This document shows, one piece after another, positions 1 through 7,575 of a stretch of 64,000 nucleotides of DNA. The stretch covers positions 1,767,501-1,831,500 of the forward strand of contig CP064972.1 of the NCBI GenBank assembly GCA_016699405.1. Direction: 5' to 3'. A program made the translations under genes and the position numbers. A model generated the notes under the pieces. It worked only from the letters and a program-made list of their open reading frames with translations. It was not told the origin of the DNA and ran no database searches. This stretch comes from Holophagales bacterium (GTDB lineage: Bacteria; Acidobacteriota; Thermoanaerobaculia; Multivoradales; JAGPDF01). Numbering within the stretch: the first letter of the stretch is position 1; the number at the start of each line of letters is the position of its first letter.

Positions 1-1
1 C

Positions 2-112
2 GCTGACGTGCGCTTCGCCACGCCGCAGCGCGGCGTCGCTCCCGGGCAAGCAGCGGTCTTCTACGACGGCAGTCGCGTGCTCGGCGGCTGCTGGATCGAC
101 GGGTCGATGTAG
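2..112 (+). CDS. mnmA: tRNA-specific 2-thiouridylase MnmA, C-terminal end (partial)
   Basis: Only the last 36 residues are in the window; the gene starts upstream. The translated end carries the segment PQRGVAPGQAAVFYDG followed by RVLGGCWI and then a TAG stop. This is the typical C-terminal beta-barrel end of MnmA. The enzyme thiolates the wobble uridine (position 34) of the Lys, Glu and Gln tRNAs in the cytosol. The frame is open to the left edge. The identification rests on this short but characteristic tail. Confidence 0.85.
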   Translation, partial: ADVRFATPQRGVAPGQAAVFYDGSRVLGGCWIDGSM

Positions 113-132
113 ATTCCGATCGGAGGGTCCAA

Positions 133-152
133 CCCCGCCCGATCGGGTGGGG
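133..152. terminator. GC hairpin after mnmA
   Basis: CCCCGCCC, loop GATC, then GGGTGGGG forms an eight-pair stem that includes one G-T pair, 20 bases after the mnmA stop. No T-run follows, so this is a possible but weak terminator before the next gene. Confidence 0.35.
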
Positions 153-185
153 CGGTTCTGAAGACGTTTTCACTAGCGTGATCGA

Positions 186-1253
186 ATGGAGGCGATCACT
201 TCGTGCGAGCGGGATCGGCCCTGTCCGATCAGTTTTCTGCCGTGTCCGGGTGACTGCGTCTTCTCGGAGGTCATGCAGAGCGCTCGCCACGGCATCGTGG
301 TGCTCGATACCGAACGCGAAACGCTGTACTTTGCCAATCGCGAAGCGCTTGCGATGCTGGCCGAGGCTCGGGTGCCGGCGCAGTACGGCGAAATCCTCGA
401 GGCGTTTCTCGAAGGCTCCGAGTCGGGAGGTGCGGCTCCATCGAGACCGGATCGGGTGTCGCGCCGGTTCGGGGACCGGCTGTTGGGTTTCAGTCGATAC
501 GGTGTCGGGAGGTTTCGCTGGGTCTTCTTCCGCGACATCTCGGAGTCGGCACGGCTCGAGTCGATCGCCGAGGCCATCGAGATCTCCAACAGCTTCGCGC
601 ACGTCTTCGCCGCGGTTCGACACGAGATCGGCAATCCGATCAATTCGGTGAAGATGGCCCTTTCGGTGCTGCGCAAGAACCTCGAACGGTTCGAGCGGGA
701 GACGGTTCTCGACTATCTCGACCATTCGCTCGCCGACCTCGGCCGTGTCGAGGACCTGCTCGCCTCGTTGCGCAGCTTGAGCTTCTACGACGACTTGAAG
801 CTCGAGCCGCTGCTCGTCGACGAATGGATGAGGGAGTTCGCGCTGCTCGCCCAGAGAGGATTCCACGAGCGTGGAATCGCCCTGGAGTTCGCCGCGGGAG
901 CTCCGGGGGTCATGGCGAGGGTCGACTCTCGCGCCTTGCAGCAAATCCTGGTGAACCTCGTGGCCAACGCGGCGGAGGCGGCCGCCGAACGCCAGCGACC
1001 GGAGATCCGCATCGAGACCTGCCGGCGGGAGGCCCTGGTCGAAATCAGGGTCATCGACAACGGGTCGGGAATCCGGCCCGAGCTCGCCGACCAGATGTTC
1101 CGGCCGTTCTTCACGACCAAGGAGCAAGGGACCGGACTCGGCCTGGTGATCGTTCGTCGGCTCCTTGCCCGGATGAACGGCTTGGTCGAGCTCTCCAGCC
1201 TTCGCGGCGAAGGAACGACGGCGCTCGTCACCCTCCCCGAGGCGGCGGAGTGA
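186..1253 (+). CDS. cytosolic PAS-type sensor histidine kinase
   Basis: A 355-residue kinase without transmembrane segments. Residues about 30-120 look like a PAS sensor. The dimerisation/phosphoacceptor helix has His146 in RHEIGNP. The ATPase domain shows the N box (NLVANAAEA), G1 (DNGSGI), F box (FFTTK) and G2 (GTGLGL), as in NtrB-like kinases. The first 24 residues hold four cysteines (7, 13, 20, 24), an unusual feature that could bind a metal or sense redox state (inference). The stop overlaps the GTG start of the next gene, a sigma54-type response regulator, so the two are very likely a cognate two-component pair. The signal sensed is unknown. The start has no clear Shine-Dalgarno sequence. 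Confidence 0.88.
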   Translation: MEAITSCERDRPCPISFLPCPGDCVFSEVMQSARHGIVVLDTERETLYFANREALAMLAEARVPAQYGEILEAFLEGSESGGAAPSRPDRVSRRFGDRLLGFSRYGVGRFRWVFFRDISESARLESIAEAIEISNSFAHVFAAVRHEIGNPINSVKMALSVLRKNLERFERETVLDYLDHSLADLGRVEDLLASLRSLSFYDDLKLEPLLVDEWMREFALLAQRGFHERGIALEFAAGAPGVMARVDSRALQQILVNLVANAAEAAAERQRPEIRIETCRREALVEIRVIDNGSGIRPELADQMFRPFFTTKEQGTGLGLVIVRRLLARMNGLVELSSLRGEGTTALVTLPEAAE

Positions 1254-2623
1254 GCGGAGCGCGGCGCCGCCTTCTGGTGGTCGAAGACGAGCTCTTCTTC
1301 GCCCAGATGGTGCGCGACGACCTCTCTCGTGAGGGGCTCGAAGTCGTTCTCGCCGCCACGCTCGCCGAGGCGAGGCGAGTGGCCCGCGAGCGACCGCCGG
1401 ATGTCGTGTTGCTCGACCAGCAGTTGCCCGACGGCGTCGGTGCCGACCTCTGCGGCGAGCTGCTCGAGCTCAACGACGAGGTGAAGGTGATCTTCGTCAC
1501 CGCGTTTCCTCACTTCGACAACGCGCTGCGTGCACTCCGGCAGGGCGCCTTCGACTATCTGACCAAACCGTGCGAGCCGCTGGCGATGCAGCACGCGGTG
1601 GATCGCGCCTTGCGTACGCTGGAGCTCGAGCGGGGGGCGTCGCGACTCTCGTGGCGTCGCCAACGTGAGGCCGTCCGCGCGTTGTTGCCCGGAATGCCGG
1701 TCGACGCCGCGCTGCGAGGTGCGCTCGAGCTGGCGGTCGAGGCCGACGTGCCTGTCTTGCTGAGCGGCGAGACAGGAACCGGCAAGACGTTCTTCGCGCG
1801 TTTGATCCACTACTCGGGGGCTCGCCGCAACGGCGAGTTCGTCCCGGTCAACTGCGCAGCGCTGCCGGAGAGCCTCTTCGAGGCGGAGCTCTTCGGTCAC
1901 GAGCGCGGAGCCTTCACCGGTGCCATTGCCACGCGACCGGGGCTCTTCGAGCTCGCCGACGGTGGCTCGATCCTGCTCGACGAGATCGGCGAGATGTCCC
2001 TCGCCCTCCAAGCGCGATTGCTCCAGGTGCTCGACACCCGCGAGGTGCGGCGCATCGGCGGGAACGCCGCCCGTCAGGTCGACTTCCGGCTCCTCGCGGC
2101 AACCAACGTGGACCTCGACATGGCGCTGCGCGAGCGACGCCTGCGCACCGATCTCTACTACCGGCTCGCGGTGCTGCGGATTCACCTGCCGGCGCTGCGC
2201 GAGCGGTTGAGCGAGTTGCCCGCCATCGTCGACGGGCTCCTGGTTCGACTTGGCAACGGCGAGCGGCTCCCGCCACTCGCCCCAGGCGAGATGGAGCGGC
2301 TGGCCGACTACCCCTGGCCGGGCAATCTGCGCGAGCTCCGCAATGTGCTGGAGCGCGCCCTGTTGCTGTCGCGCGGCGGAGAGCTGCGGCCGGGTACGCT
2401 GCTCGCCGGTGCGACCGCCGGAAGGCCGCGTGCGGCCGAACGGGAAGAGGCCTTGGCGTCGCTCGCCGAGGTCGAGCGACGACAGATCGAGATCGCGCTG
2501 GTGCGCTGCGGCGGCAACCTCGCCGGCGCAGCGAGATTGCTCGGGGTTTCCGTTTCGACGTTGCAGCGCAAGCCGGGAGTCGCCGGGCGCGCAAGAGCGT
2601 TACGCGCCGTCGCCGCGCACTGA
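1250..2623 (+). CDS. NtrC-family sigma54-dependent response regulator
   Basis: A 457-residue activator. An N-terminal receiver carries the phosphoacceptor Asp56 (VVLLDQQLP). The AAA+ domain has Walker A GETGTGKT (173-180), the sigma54-contact loop GAFTGA (220-225) and Walker B LLDEIGE. A Fis-type helix-turn-helix near the C-terminus includes NLAGAARLLGVSVSTLQRK. The GTG start at 1250 overlaps the kinase stop, which indicates translational coupling. The 18 residues after the helix-turn-helix look atypical for the family and could reflect a small 3' frameshift. A sigma54-type promoter with two inverted repeats lies about 90 bases after this gene and is its obvious candidate target. Confidence 0.92.
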   Translation: MSGARRRLLVVEDELFFAQMVRDDLSREGLEVVLAATLAEARRVARERPPDVVLLDQQLPDGVGADLCGELLELNDEVKVIFVTAFPHFDNALRALRQGAFDYLTKPCEPLAMQHAVDRALRTLELERGASRLSWRRQREAVRALLPGMPVDAALRGALELAVEADVPVLLSGETGTGKTFFARLIHYSGARRNGEFVPVNCAALPESLFEAELFGHERGAFTGAIATRPGLFELADGGSILLDEIGEMSLALQARLLQVLDTREVRRIGGNAARQVDFRLLAATNVDLDMALRERRLRTDLYYRLAVLRIHLPALRERLSELPAIVDGLLVRLGNGERLPPLAPGEMERLADYPWPGNLRELRNVLERALLLSRGGELRPGTLLAGATAGRPRAAEREEALASLAEVERRQIEIALVRCGGNLAGAARLLGVSVSTLQRKPGVAGRARALRAVAAH

Positions 2624-2675
2624 CCGTCGCATTGTGCGCTGTCGCTGTCGCTTCTCGACGGCTTCCCTGTGGCTT

Positions 2676-2693
2676 CCCTCGAGTTCTCGAGGG
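2676..2693. promoter_or_regulatory. inverted repeat upstream of sigma54 promoter
   Basis: CCCTCGAG-TT-CTCGAGGG is a perfect inverted repeat 22 bases upstream of the -24 element. Together with the next repeat it is a candidate binding site for the adjacent NtrC-type activator. It lies closer to the promoter than usual enhancer sites. Confidence 0.45.
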
Positions 2694-2699
2694 GTTTCC

Positions 2700-2715
2700 A
2701 CCGCTCGAGAGCGGT
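2700..2715. promoter_or_regulatory. second inverted repeat abutting the -24 element
   Basis: ACCGCTC-GA-GAGCGGT is a perfect 7-base inverted repeat that ends directly at the -24 element. It shares the CTCGAG core with the repeat at 2676-2693, which suggests that one protein binds both. Confidence 0.45.
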
Positions 2716-2731
2716 TGGCACGTCTCGTGCT
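2716..2731 (+). promoter_or_regulatory. sigma54 (RpoN) -24/-12 promoter
   Basis: TGGCACG-TCTC-GTGCT matches the consensus TGGCACG-N4-TTGCW with one mismatch. The GG and GC dinucleotides have the required 10-base spacing. It lies 23 bases upstream of the GTG start of the receiver-Roadblock gene and just after a sigma54 activator gene. Confidence 0.7.
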
Positions 2732-2754
2732 CAAGCGGCGTCCGTGAGGTTGCC

Positions 2755-3912
2755 GTGCGCACGATCCTGATCGTCGACGACGAGGAACTGTTTCGCCGCA
2801 GCCTGGCCGACGGACTCGAGGCGAGCGACCCGCACTGGACCGCCCTGACCGCCGAGGGCGCGGCGAGGGCACGCGAGATCCTCGAAACCACGCAGGTCGA
2901 TCTGGTCGTCACGGATCTTCAGATGCCGGCGGGGAGCGGCTTTGAGCTGCTCGACTACCTTGTTCAGGCGCGCCCGTGGGTTCCGGTTCTGGTGGTGACC
3001 GCGCATGGCGGCGCGGCGACAGCCGCCCGGCTCTCTCGCATGGGCGTGGGGAGGTTGCTCGAGAAGCCTCTGGATTTCGAGGTCCTGGTCCGGAGCGTGG
3101 CGGAGGTTTTCGCGTCGAGTGCCGGTGGGCTCATGCGCGGCATCTCGCTATCGACCTTTCTGCAACTGCTCGAGATGGAGCGCCGGAGCTGCACGCTGCG
3201 CGTCTCGGCCAAGGGACGCGTCGGCTGGCTACACATTGTCGACGGCCAACTCGACGCCGCGGAGTGCGGCGAGCTCATCGACGAGAGCGCGGCCTACGAG
3301 GTCGTTTGCTGGGACGACGCGCTCCTCGAGATCCTGGCCACCCCGCCGGTCGCCTCCGGGAGGATGTCGCTGTCGATCCGCCAGGTGCTGCTCGACAGCT
3401 TTCGCCGGCGCGACGAGCTGGCCGCCGCAGCAGACCAGGCGACGACAAAGGTGTCGGACAACTCAACCTCGGCGCCCGCCGGTCGGACGGGTGTCGTCAC
3501 CAGTCGAAAGGAGAAGCAGATGTCGGTCCAGGACAAGCTCAAGGAGTTGGCGGCGGTCGAGGGGTTTGCGGGCGCCGGAGTGTTCACCCCGCAGGGCGAG
3601 AGCCTCGCCATGGTCTCCGCCGGAACCGGATTCACCAAGGAGATCGGTGTTCTCGCGAACAACGTGCTGATGAACGCCCAGAAGGCGTCGATCGAGATGG
3701 GGGCCGGCCGCGGGCAGCAAGTGCACGTGACGGCCGAGAAGGCGCACATCCTCGTGCGCTGCCTCAACGAAGGCAACGACCCGCTCAAGTCCGAGCCCGG
3801 AAAGGCGCACATCCATCTCGTCATGGCCCTCTCCGACGACAGTGCCATCGGCATGGCGAAGATGAAGCTCAATGCGGTGATCGAGAAGCTCGGCCCCGAC
3901 TTCCGGCTCTGA
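2755..3912 (+). CDS. response regulator with DUF4388 and Roadblock-like domains
   Basis: A 385-residue protein. The receiver domain (1-120) has Asp54 in VVTDLQMP. A DUF4388/PATAN-like region follows (about 125-235; GISLSTFLQLLEMERRSCTLRV). After a low-complexity linker comes a Roadblock/LC7-like domain (256-385). Such proteins often work with small GTPases or in gliding and signalling modules (family knowledge). The GTG start at 2755 is chosen because it opens the receiver motif VRTILIVDDE and follows the sigma54 promoter. An ATG at residue 256 has its own strong Shine-Dalgarno sequence, so a free Roadblock protein may also be made. Either reading could be right: a genuine fusion, or two genes whose separating stop is missing. 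Confidence 0.8.
   Translation: MRTILIVDDEELFRRSLADGLEASDPHWTALTAEGAARAREILETTQVDLVVTDLQMPAGSGFELLDYLVQARPWVPVLVVTAHGGAATAARLSRMGVGRLLEKPLDFEVLVRSVAEVFASSAGGLMRGISLSTFLQLLEMERRSCTLRVSAKGRVGWLHIVDGQLDAAECGELIDESAAYEVVCWDDALLEILATPPVASGRMSLSIRQVLLDSFRRRDELAAAADQATTKVSDNSTSAPAGRTGVVTSRKEKQMSVQDKLKELAAVEGFAGAGVFTPQGESLAMVSAGTGFTKEIGVLANNVLMNAQKASIEMGAGRGQQVHVTAEKAHILVRCLNEGNDPLKSEPGKAHIHLVMALSDDSAIGMAKMKLNAVIEKLGPDFRL
3507..3522 (+). promoter_or_regulatory. internal ribosome binding site and start codon
   Basis: AAAGGAG, six bases, then ATG lies inside the reading frame exactly where the Roadblock-like domain begins (MSVQDKLKELAAVEG). This is stronger than the signal at the gene's own GTG start. 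It suggests separate translation of a 130-residue Roadblock protein. Confidence 0.55.
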
Positions 3913-3994
3913 AGGCGGGTGCGACGAGTTCCTGCCCGCGGCGAGTTTCGCGACAGCACGGGAAGCTGCTGGAGCGACGTCTAGGGAAGCAGCC

Positions 3995-4026
3995 TGAGGC
4001 TCTGCCGCGCGAGGCGGGGAGCCTCA
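3995..4026. terminator. hairpin between convergent genes
   Basis: TGAGGCTC (3995-4002) pairs with GAGCCTCA (4019-4026), an 8-base stem between the Roadblock gene and the convergent rsmI. The right arm includes the rsmI stop codon. There is no T-run, so it is only a candidate bidirectional terminator. Confidence 0.35.
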
Positions 4027-4701
4027 AGCTGAGCCGCCGAGAACGACCACGAACTCCCCCTTGAGGGCCGGGCGCGCGGCGAAATCGGCGAGCAGCTCCG
4101 GGAGCGGGCCACGCAGCGTCTCCTCGTGCAGCTTGGTCAGCTCGCGACAGATCGCCGCCGGGCGCTCACCGAGCTCGGCGACGGCGTCCTCGAGGCTGCG
4201 CAACAGGCGGTGCGGCGACTCGAAGAGCACGACGGTGTGCGGGAGGGCGCCGAAGCGGCGATAGAAATCGCGCCGCTTGCCGCTCTTCGGTGGCGCAAAC
4301 CCGGCGAAGGTGAACGGGCAGGGTGGGAGCCCCGAGACGGCGAGCGCGGCGAGCACCGCCGAGGCGCCGGGGATCGGCTCGATCCGCACGCCGGCGGCGG
4401 CCGCTTCGCGCACCAGGAGGAAGCCGGGGTCGGAGAGCAGCGGTGTGCCGGCGTCCGAGACCAGGGCGATCGTCGCGCCTTGCTCGAGCATGGCGAGCAG
4501 GCGCGGCAGACGCGCCCGCTCGTTGTGCTCGTGGAGCGACAGGAGCGGCCGGCGCACGCCGAGATGGGCGAGGAGCTGGCCGCTGCGCCGGGTGTCCTCG
4601 CAGGCGACGAGGTCGGCGCCGGAGAGCGCCTCGCGCGCCCGCGCGGAGAGATCCGCGAGGTTGCCGATCGGGGTGGCGACGACGAGCAGGCGGCCGGCCA
4701 T
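4024..4701 (-). CDS. rsmI: 16S rRNA (cytidine-1402-2'-O)-methyltransferase
   Basis: A 225-residue member of the tetrapyrrole-methylase fold that uses S-adenosylmethionine to 2'-O-methylate C1402 of 16S rRNA. The N-terminus LLVVATPIGNLADLS, then ACEDTRRSGQLL, and VSDAGTPLLSDPG are diagnostic. FESPHRLLRSLED appears near residue 160. The usual family length is about 270-290; the small C-terminal helical domain is absent, the protein ending at VVVLGGSA. The gene stands alone, convergent with the signalling gene at 2755-3912 and divergent from the Ada gene. Confidence 0.93.
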   Translation of the reverse strand: MAGRLLVVATPIGNLADLSARAREALSGADLVACEDTRRSGQLLAHLGVRRPLLSLHEHNERARLPRLLAMLEQGATIALVSDAGTPLLSDPGFLLVREAAAAGVRIEPIPGASAVLAALAVSGLPPCPFTFAGFAPPKSGKRRDFYRRFGALPHTVVLFESPHRLLRSLEDAVAELGERPAAICRELTKLHEETLRGPLPELLADFAARPALKGEFVVVLGGSA

Positions 4702-4796
4702 GATCTGTCGATCCTACGCGGCGCAGGGCAGCCCGGACACATCGGCGTCCGTTTTTCGGTGGCACGGCCGGGCGGAGCGGGCTAGCCTCTCCACCC

Positions 4797-5909
4797 ATGA
4801 GCCGACTGCCCTCCCTCGCCGAGATGGAACGCGCCAGCCTCGATCGTGACCCCGCCTATGACGGCGTCTTCTGGCTCGCCGTCCGCACCACCGGGATCTT
4901 CTGTCGCCCGACCTGCCCGGCGCGCAAGCCGCTGCCGCAGAACGTCGAGTACCTGGCGACGGTTCGCGAGGCGCTCTTCGCCGGCTACCGCCCGTGCAAG
5001 CGCTGCCGGCCGCTCGAAGCCGCCGGCACGCCGCCGGAGTGGGTGACGCGCCTGCTCGCCGCCGCCGAACAGGCCGAGGGCGGGCGCTTGCGCGACGCGC
5101 AGATCCGCGCTCTCGGGATCGAGCCGGCGCGCGCCCGACGCCACTTCCAGCGCGAGTACGGCCTCACCTTCCAGGCTTACTGCCGCGCCCGCCGGCTCGG
5201 CGAGGCGTTCGACGGCCTGCGCCGCGGCGCCGACCTCGACGACTCGGGCTACGAGGCGGGGTTCGAATCGGCGAGCGGCTTCCGCGCCGCCTTCGCGCGG
5301 CTCTTCGGCGAGTCTCCGGGCGCCGTGGCGAAGAACCCGGCGACCGCAGCGTGCGTGCGCGTCGACTGGATCGAGAGCCCGCTCGGCCCGCTGGTCGCCG
5401 GGTCGAACGGCGAGGGGATCTGCCTGCTCGAGTTCACCGACCGCCGCGCCCTCGAGGCGCAGCTCGTCACGCTGAAGCGGCGGCTCGCCGCCGTCCTGGT
5501 GCCGGGGCGCGACGCGCTGCTCGACCAGTTGCGCGAGGAGCTGGCGGCCTATTTCGCCGGCGAACGGCGCGAGTTTTCCGTGCCGCTCGTCGAGCCCGGC
5601 ACACCGTTCGAGCGCCGCGTCTGGGACGCGCTCGTCGCCATCCCCTACGGCGAGACGCGCTCCTACGCCGAGCTGGCACGCACCATCGGCTCGCCGGGCG
5701 CCTCGCGCGCCGTCGGTACCGCCAACGGCCGCAATCGCATCGCCATCGTCGTCCCCTGCCACCGCGTCGTCAACACGAACGGCGAGCTCGGCGGCTACGG
5801 CGGCGGGCTCTGGCGCAAGCAGTGGCTGCTCGACCTCGAACGCGGGGAGCGCCGGGAGGAGCGCGCCGCGCCCGCGCTCAGTCGCGCGGGATCTCGCGGT
5901 CGAGGTTGA
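4797..5909 (+). CDS. ada: Ada-type bifunctional DNA repair protein and transcription factor
   Basis: A 370-residue fusion. The N-terminal zinc module has Cys36, Cys40, Cys67 and Cys70 (FCRPTC and PCKRC); Cys36 would take methyl groups from phosphotriesters. An AraC-type helix-turn-helix occupies about 80-175. The C-terminal O6-methylguanine methyltransferase ends with the PCHRV active site (Cys321) and GGYGGGLWRKQWLL. By family knowledge, self-methylation converts Ada into an activator of the alkylation response. I saw no clear Ada box upstream. The 3' end overlaps the convergent nadE by 32 bases. Another alkyltransferase-like gene (atl) lies 2.6 kb away. Confidence 0.93.
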   Translation: MSRLPSLAEMERASLDRDPAYDGVFWLAVRTTGIFCRPTCPARKPLPQNVEYLATVREALFAGYRPCKRCRPLEAAGTPPEWVTRLLAAAEQAEGGRLRDAQIRALGIEPARARRHFQREYGLTFQAYCRARRLGEAFDGLRRGADLDDSGYEAGFESASGFRAAFARLFGESPGAVAKNPATAACVRVDWIESPLGPLVAGSNGEGICLLEFTDRRALEAQLVTLKRRLAAVLVPGRDALLDQLREELAAYFAGERREFSVPLVEPGTPFERRVWDALVAIPYGETRSYAELARTIGSPGASRAVGTANGRNRIAIVVPCHRVVNTNGELGGYGGGLWRKQWLLDLERGERREERAAPALSRAGSRGRG

Positions 5910-6714
5910 TGGCGCTGCCGGAGAGGCGGGCGATGAGCATCAGGCGGCGCTTGAAGCGGTTGGCGCGCTCGAGGGCGACGATCCGGTGGACGGTCGGCTC
6001 GGGGTAGCCGCGCTCGACGACCTCGTCGGGCAGCAGGCCCTGGTCGAAGAGCAGGTAGAGCACCTCGTCGGCGGTCTCGTAGTCGAAGCCGAGCTCGGCC
6101 TCGTCGGTCTGTCCCGGCCAGAGATCGGCCGAGGGGCGCTTGTCGACGACCTCGCGCGGCAGGCCGAGGGCGCGCGAGAGCTGCCAGACCTGCTGCTTGT
6201 AGAGATCGCCGAGCGGGTTGAACGAGCTCGCGTTGTCGCCGAAGACGGTCGAGTAGCCGAGCAGGATCTCGGTCTTGTTCGAGGTGCCGAGGACCAGGCA
6301 GCCGAGCTTCTTGGCCTGGTCGAAGAGGATGGTCATCCGCTCGCGCGCCATCTTGTTGCCGCGTCGTACGGCGTCGGCTTCGGGGTCGACGGCGGAGAAG
6401 TAGGCGTCGATCTGCGGCGTGATGTCGCAGGTGGCGAGCGCGAGGCCGAGCGTCGCCGCGACCGCCGCGGCGTCGCGCGCCGACTCGGGGCTCGACGAGC
6501 GGTAGGGCATGAAGAACGGGAAGACGCGCTCGCGGCCGAGAGCGCGGACGGCGAGCGCGGCGGCCAACGCCGAGTCGATGCCGCCGGAGAGTCCGACGGT
6601 CACGCCGCGCGCGCCGGCGGTGGCGACGGCGTCGGCGACGAAGCTGGTGAGCGCGGAGAGTGCCAGCTCCTCGTGGAGCACCAGACGTGCCGCGACCTCT
6701 CCCTTGCGGATCAT
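5878..6714 (-). CDS. nadE: NH3-dependent NAD synthetase domain protein
   Basis: A 278-residue synthetase that adenylates and amidates nicotinate adenine dinucleotide to NAD. It has the PP-loop SGGIDS (43-48). Conserved stretches include GTSNKTEILLGYSTVFGD and PSADLWPGQTDE. The start ATG at 6714 overlaps the stop of the upstream amidase gene (ATGA), implying coupled translation. No glutaminase domain is attached; it is encoded by the upstream gene. The 3' end overlaps the convergent ada gene. Confidence 0.93.
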   Translation of the reverse strand: MIRKGEVAARLVLHEELALSALTSFVADAVATAGARGVTVGLSGGIDSALAAALAVRALGRERVFPFFMPYRSSSPESARDAAAVAATLGLALATCDITPQIDAYFSAVDPEADAVRRGNKMARERMTILFDQAKKLGCLVLGTSNKTEILLGYSTVFGDNASSFNPLGDLYKQQVWQLSRALGLPREVVDKRPSADLWPGQTDEAELGFDYETADEVLYLLFDQGLLPDEVVERGYPEPTVHRIVALERANRFKRRLMLIARLSGSAINLDREIPRD

Positions 6715-7547
6715 TCCGGCCCCTCGATGTCGGTGCGCTCGGCGCGCAGCAGCGGCAGGCGCCAGCGCAGGCGGTCGACGGCGCGCAGGTCGAGGTCGGC
6801 GACGAGCAGGTGCTCCTCGAGGAAGGGGGCGCGCGCCAGCAGCTCGCCGCCCGGCCGCACGATGTGGCTCCCGCCGGTGTAGAACGAGCCCTCCTCCCAG
6901 CCGACGCGCCCGCAGTAGAGCACCCAGCAGGTGTTGAGCAGCGCCGTCGAGCGGGTGAGCGATTCCCAGTCCGACTGGCTCTCGGGAAGCGGCCCGGGGC
7001 CGAGCCGTCCGGGGCTCGCCGAGACGACCGCCACCAGCTTGGCACCGGCGCGCGCCAGACGTCGCGCCGGGTCGCTGTGCCAGAGGTCCTCGCAGATCAG
7101 GATGCCGAAATCGACCCCCGGCAGACGCGCCAGGTCGAGCCGCCGCCCCTCGCCGAAGAAGCGTCCCTCCTGGAAGAGCCCGTAGGTCGGCAGGTAGAGC
7201 TTGCGATGGGTGTGGCGCACCCCGCCGCCGGCGAGCAGCAGGGCGCTGTTGTAAAGCACCCCCTGGGCGTCCTCCTCGACCAGGCCGACGACCACCGCCA
7301 TCTCGCCGGCAGCCGCGGCGAGGCGAGCGATCGCCGGTGAACGGTCGGGTCGCATCGCCACGCGTGACGTGAGGTGGAGCAGGCGGTAGCCGGTGAGCGA
7401 GAGCTCGGGGAAGAGCAGCAGGTCGACGCGCTCGGCGCGAGCGCGGGCGATCCACTCGAGATGCCGCTCGACATTGGCTTCGACGTCGCCCAGTCGCGCG
7501 TCGACCTGGGCGAGGCCGACGCGCAGGATCGCTCCGTCCGCGGCCAT
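6711..7547 (-). CDS. nitrilase-superfamily amidase, likely glutaminase partner of NadE
   Basis: A 278-residue carbon-nitrogen hydrolase with the full catalytic triad: Glu48 (FPELSLTGY), Lys116 (HRKLYLP) and Cys152 (ICEDLWH). In glutamine-dependent NAD synthetases this domain is fused in front of the synthetase and supplies ammonia from glutamine. Here it is a separate gene overlapping nadE by four bases. The motif HRKLYLPTYGLFQEGRFF resembles the NadE glutaminase domain. I infer a split glutamine-dependent NAD synthetase. A longer start is open upstream, but it would run through the divergent gene at 7576. Confidence 0.85.
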   Translation of the reverse strand: MAADGAILRVGLAQVDARLGDVEANVERHLEWIARARAERVDLLLFPELSLTGYRLLHLTSRVAMRPDRSPAIARLAAAAGEMAVVVGLVEEDAQGVLYNSALLLAGGGVRHTHRKLYLPTYGLFQEGRFFGEGRRLDLARLPGVDFGILICEDLWHSDPARRLARAGAKLVAVVSASPGRLGPGPLPESQSDWESLTRSTALLNTCWVLYCGRVGWEEGSFYTGGSHIVRPGGELLARAPFLEEHLLVADLDLRAVDRLRWRLPLLRAERTDIEGPE

Positions 7548-7575
7548 CGTGAGGCGGATGCTAGCATGCGCTCGC

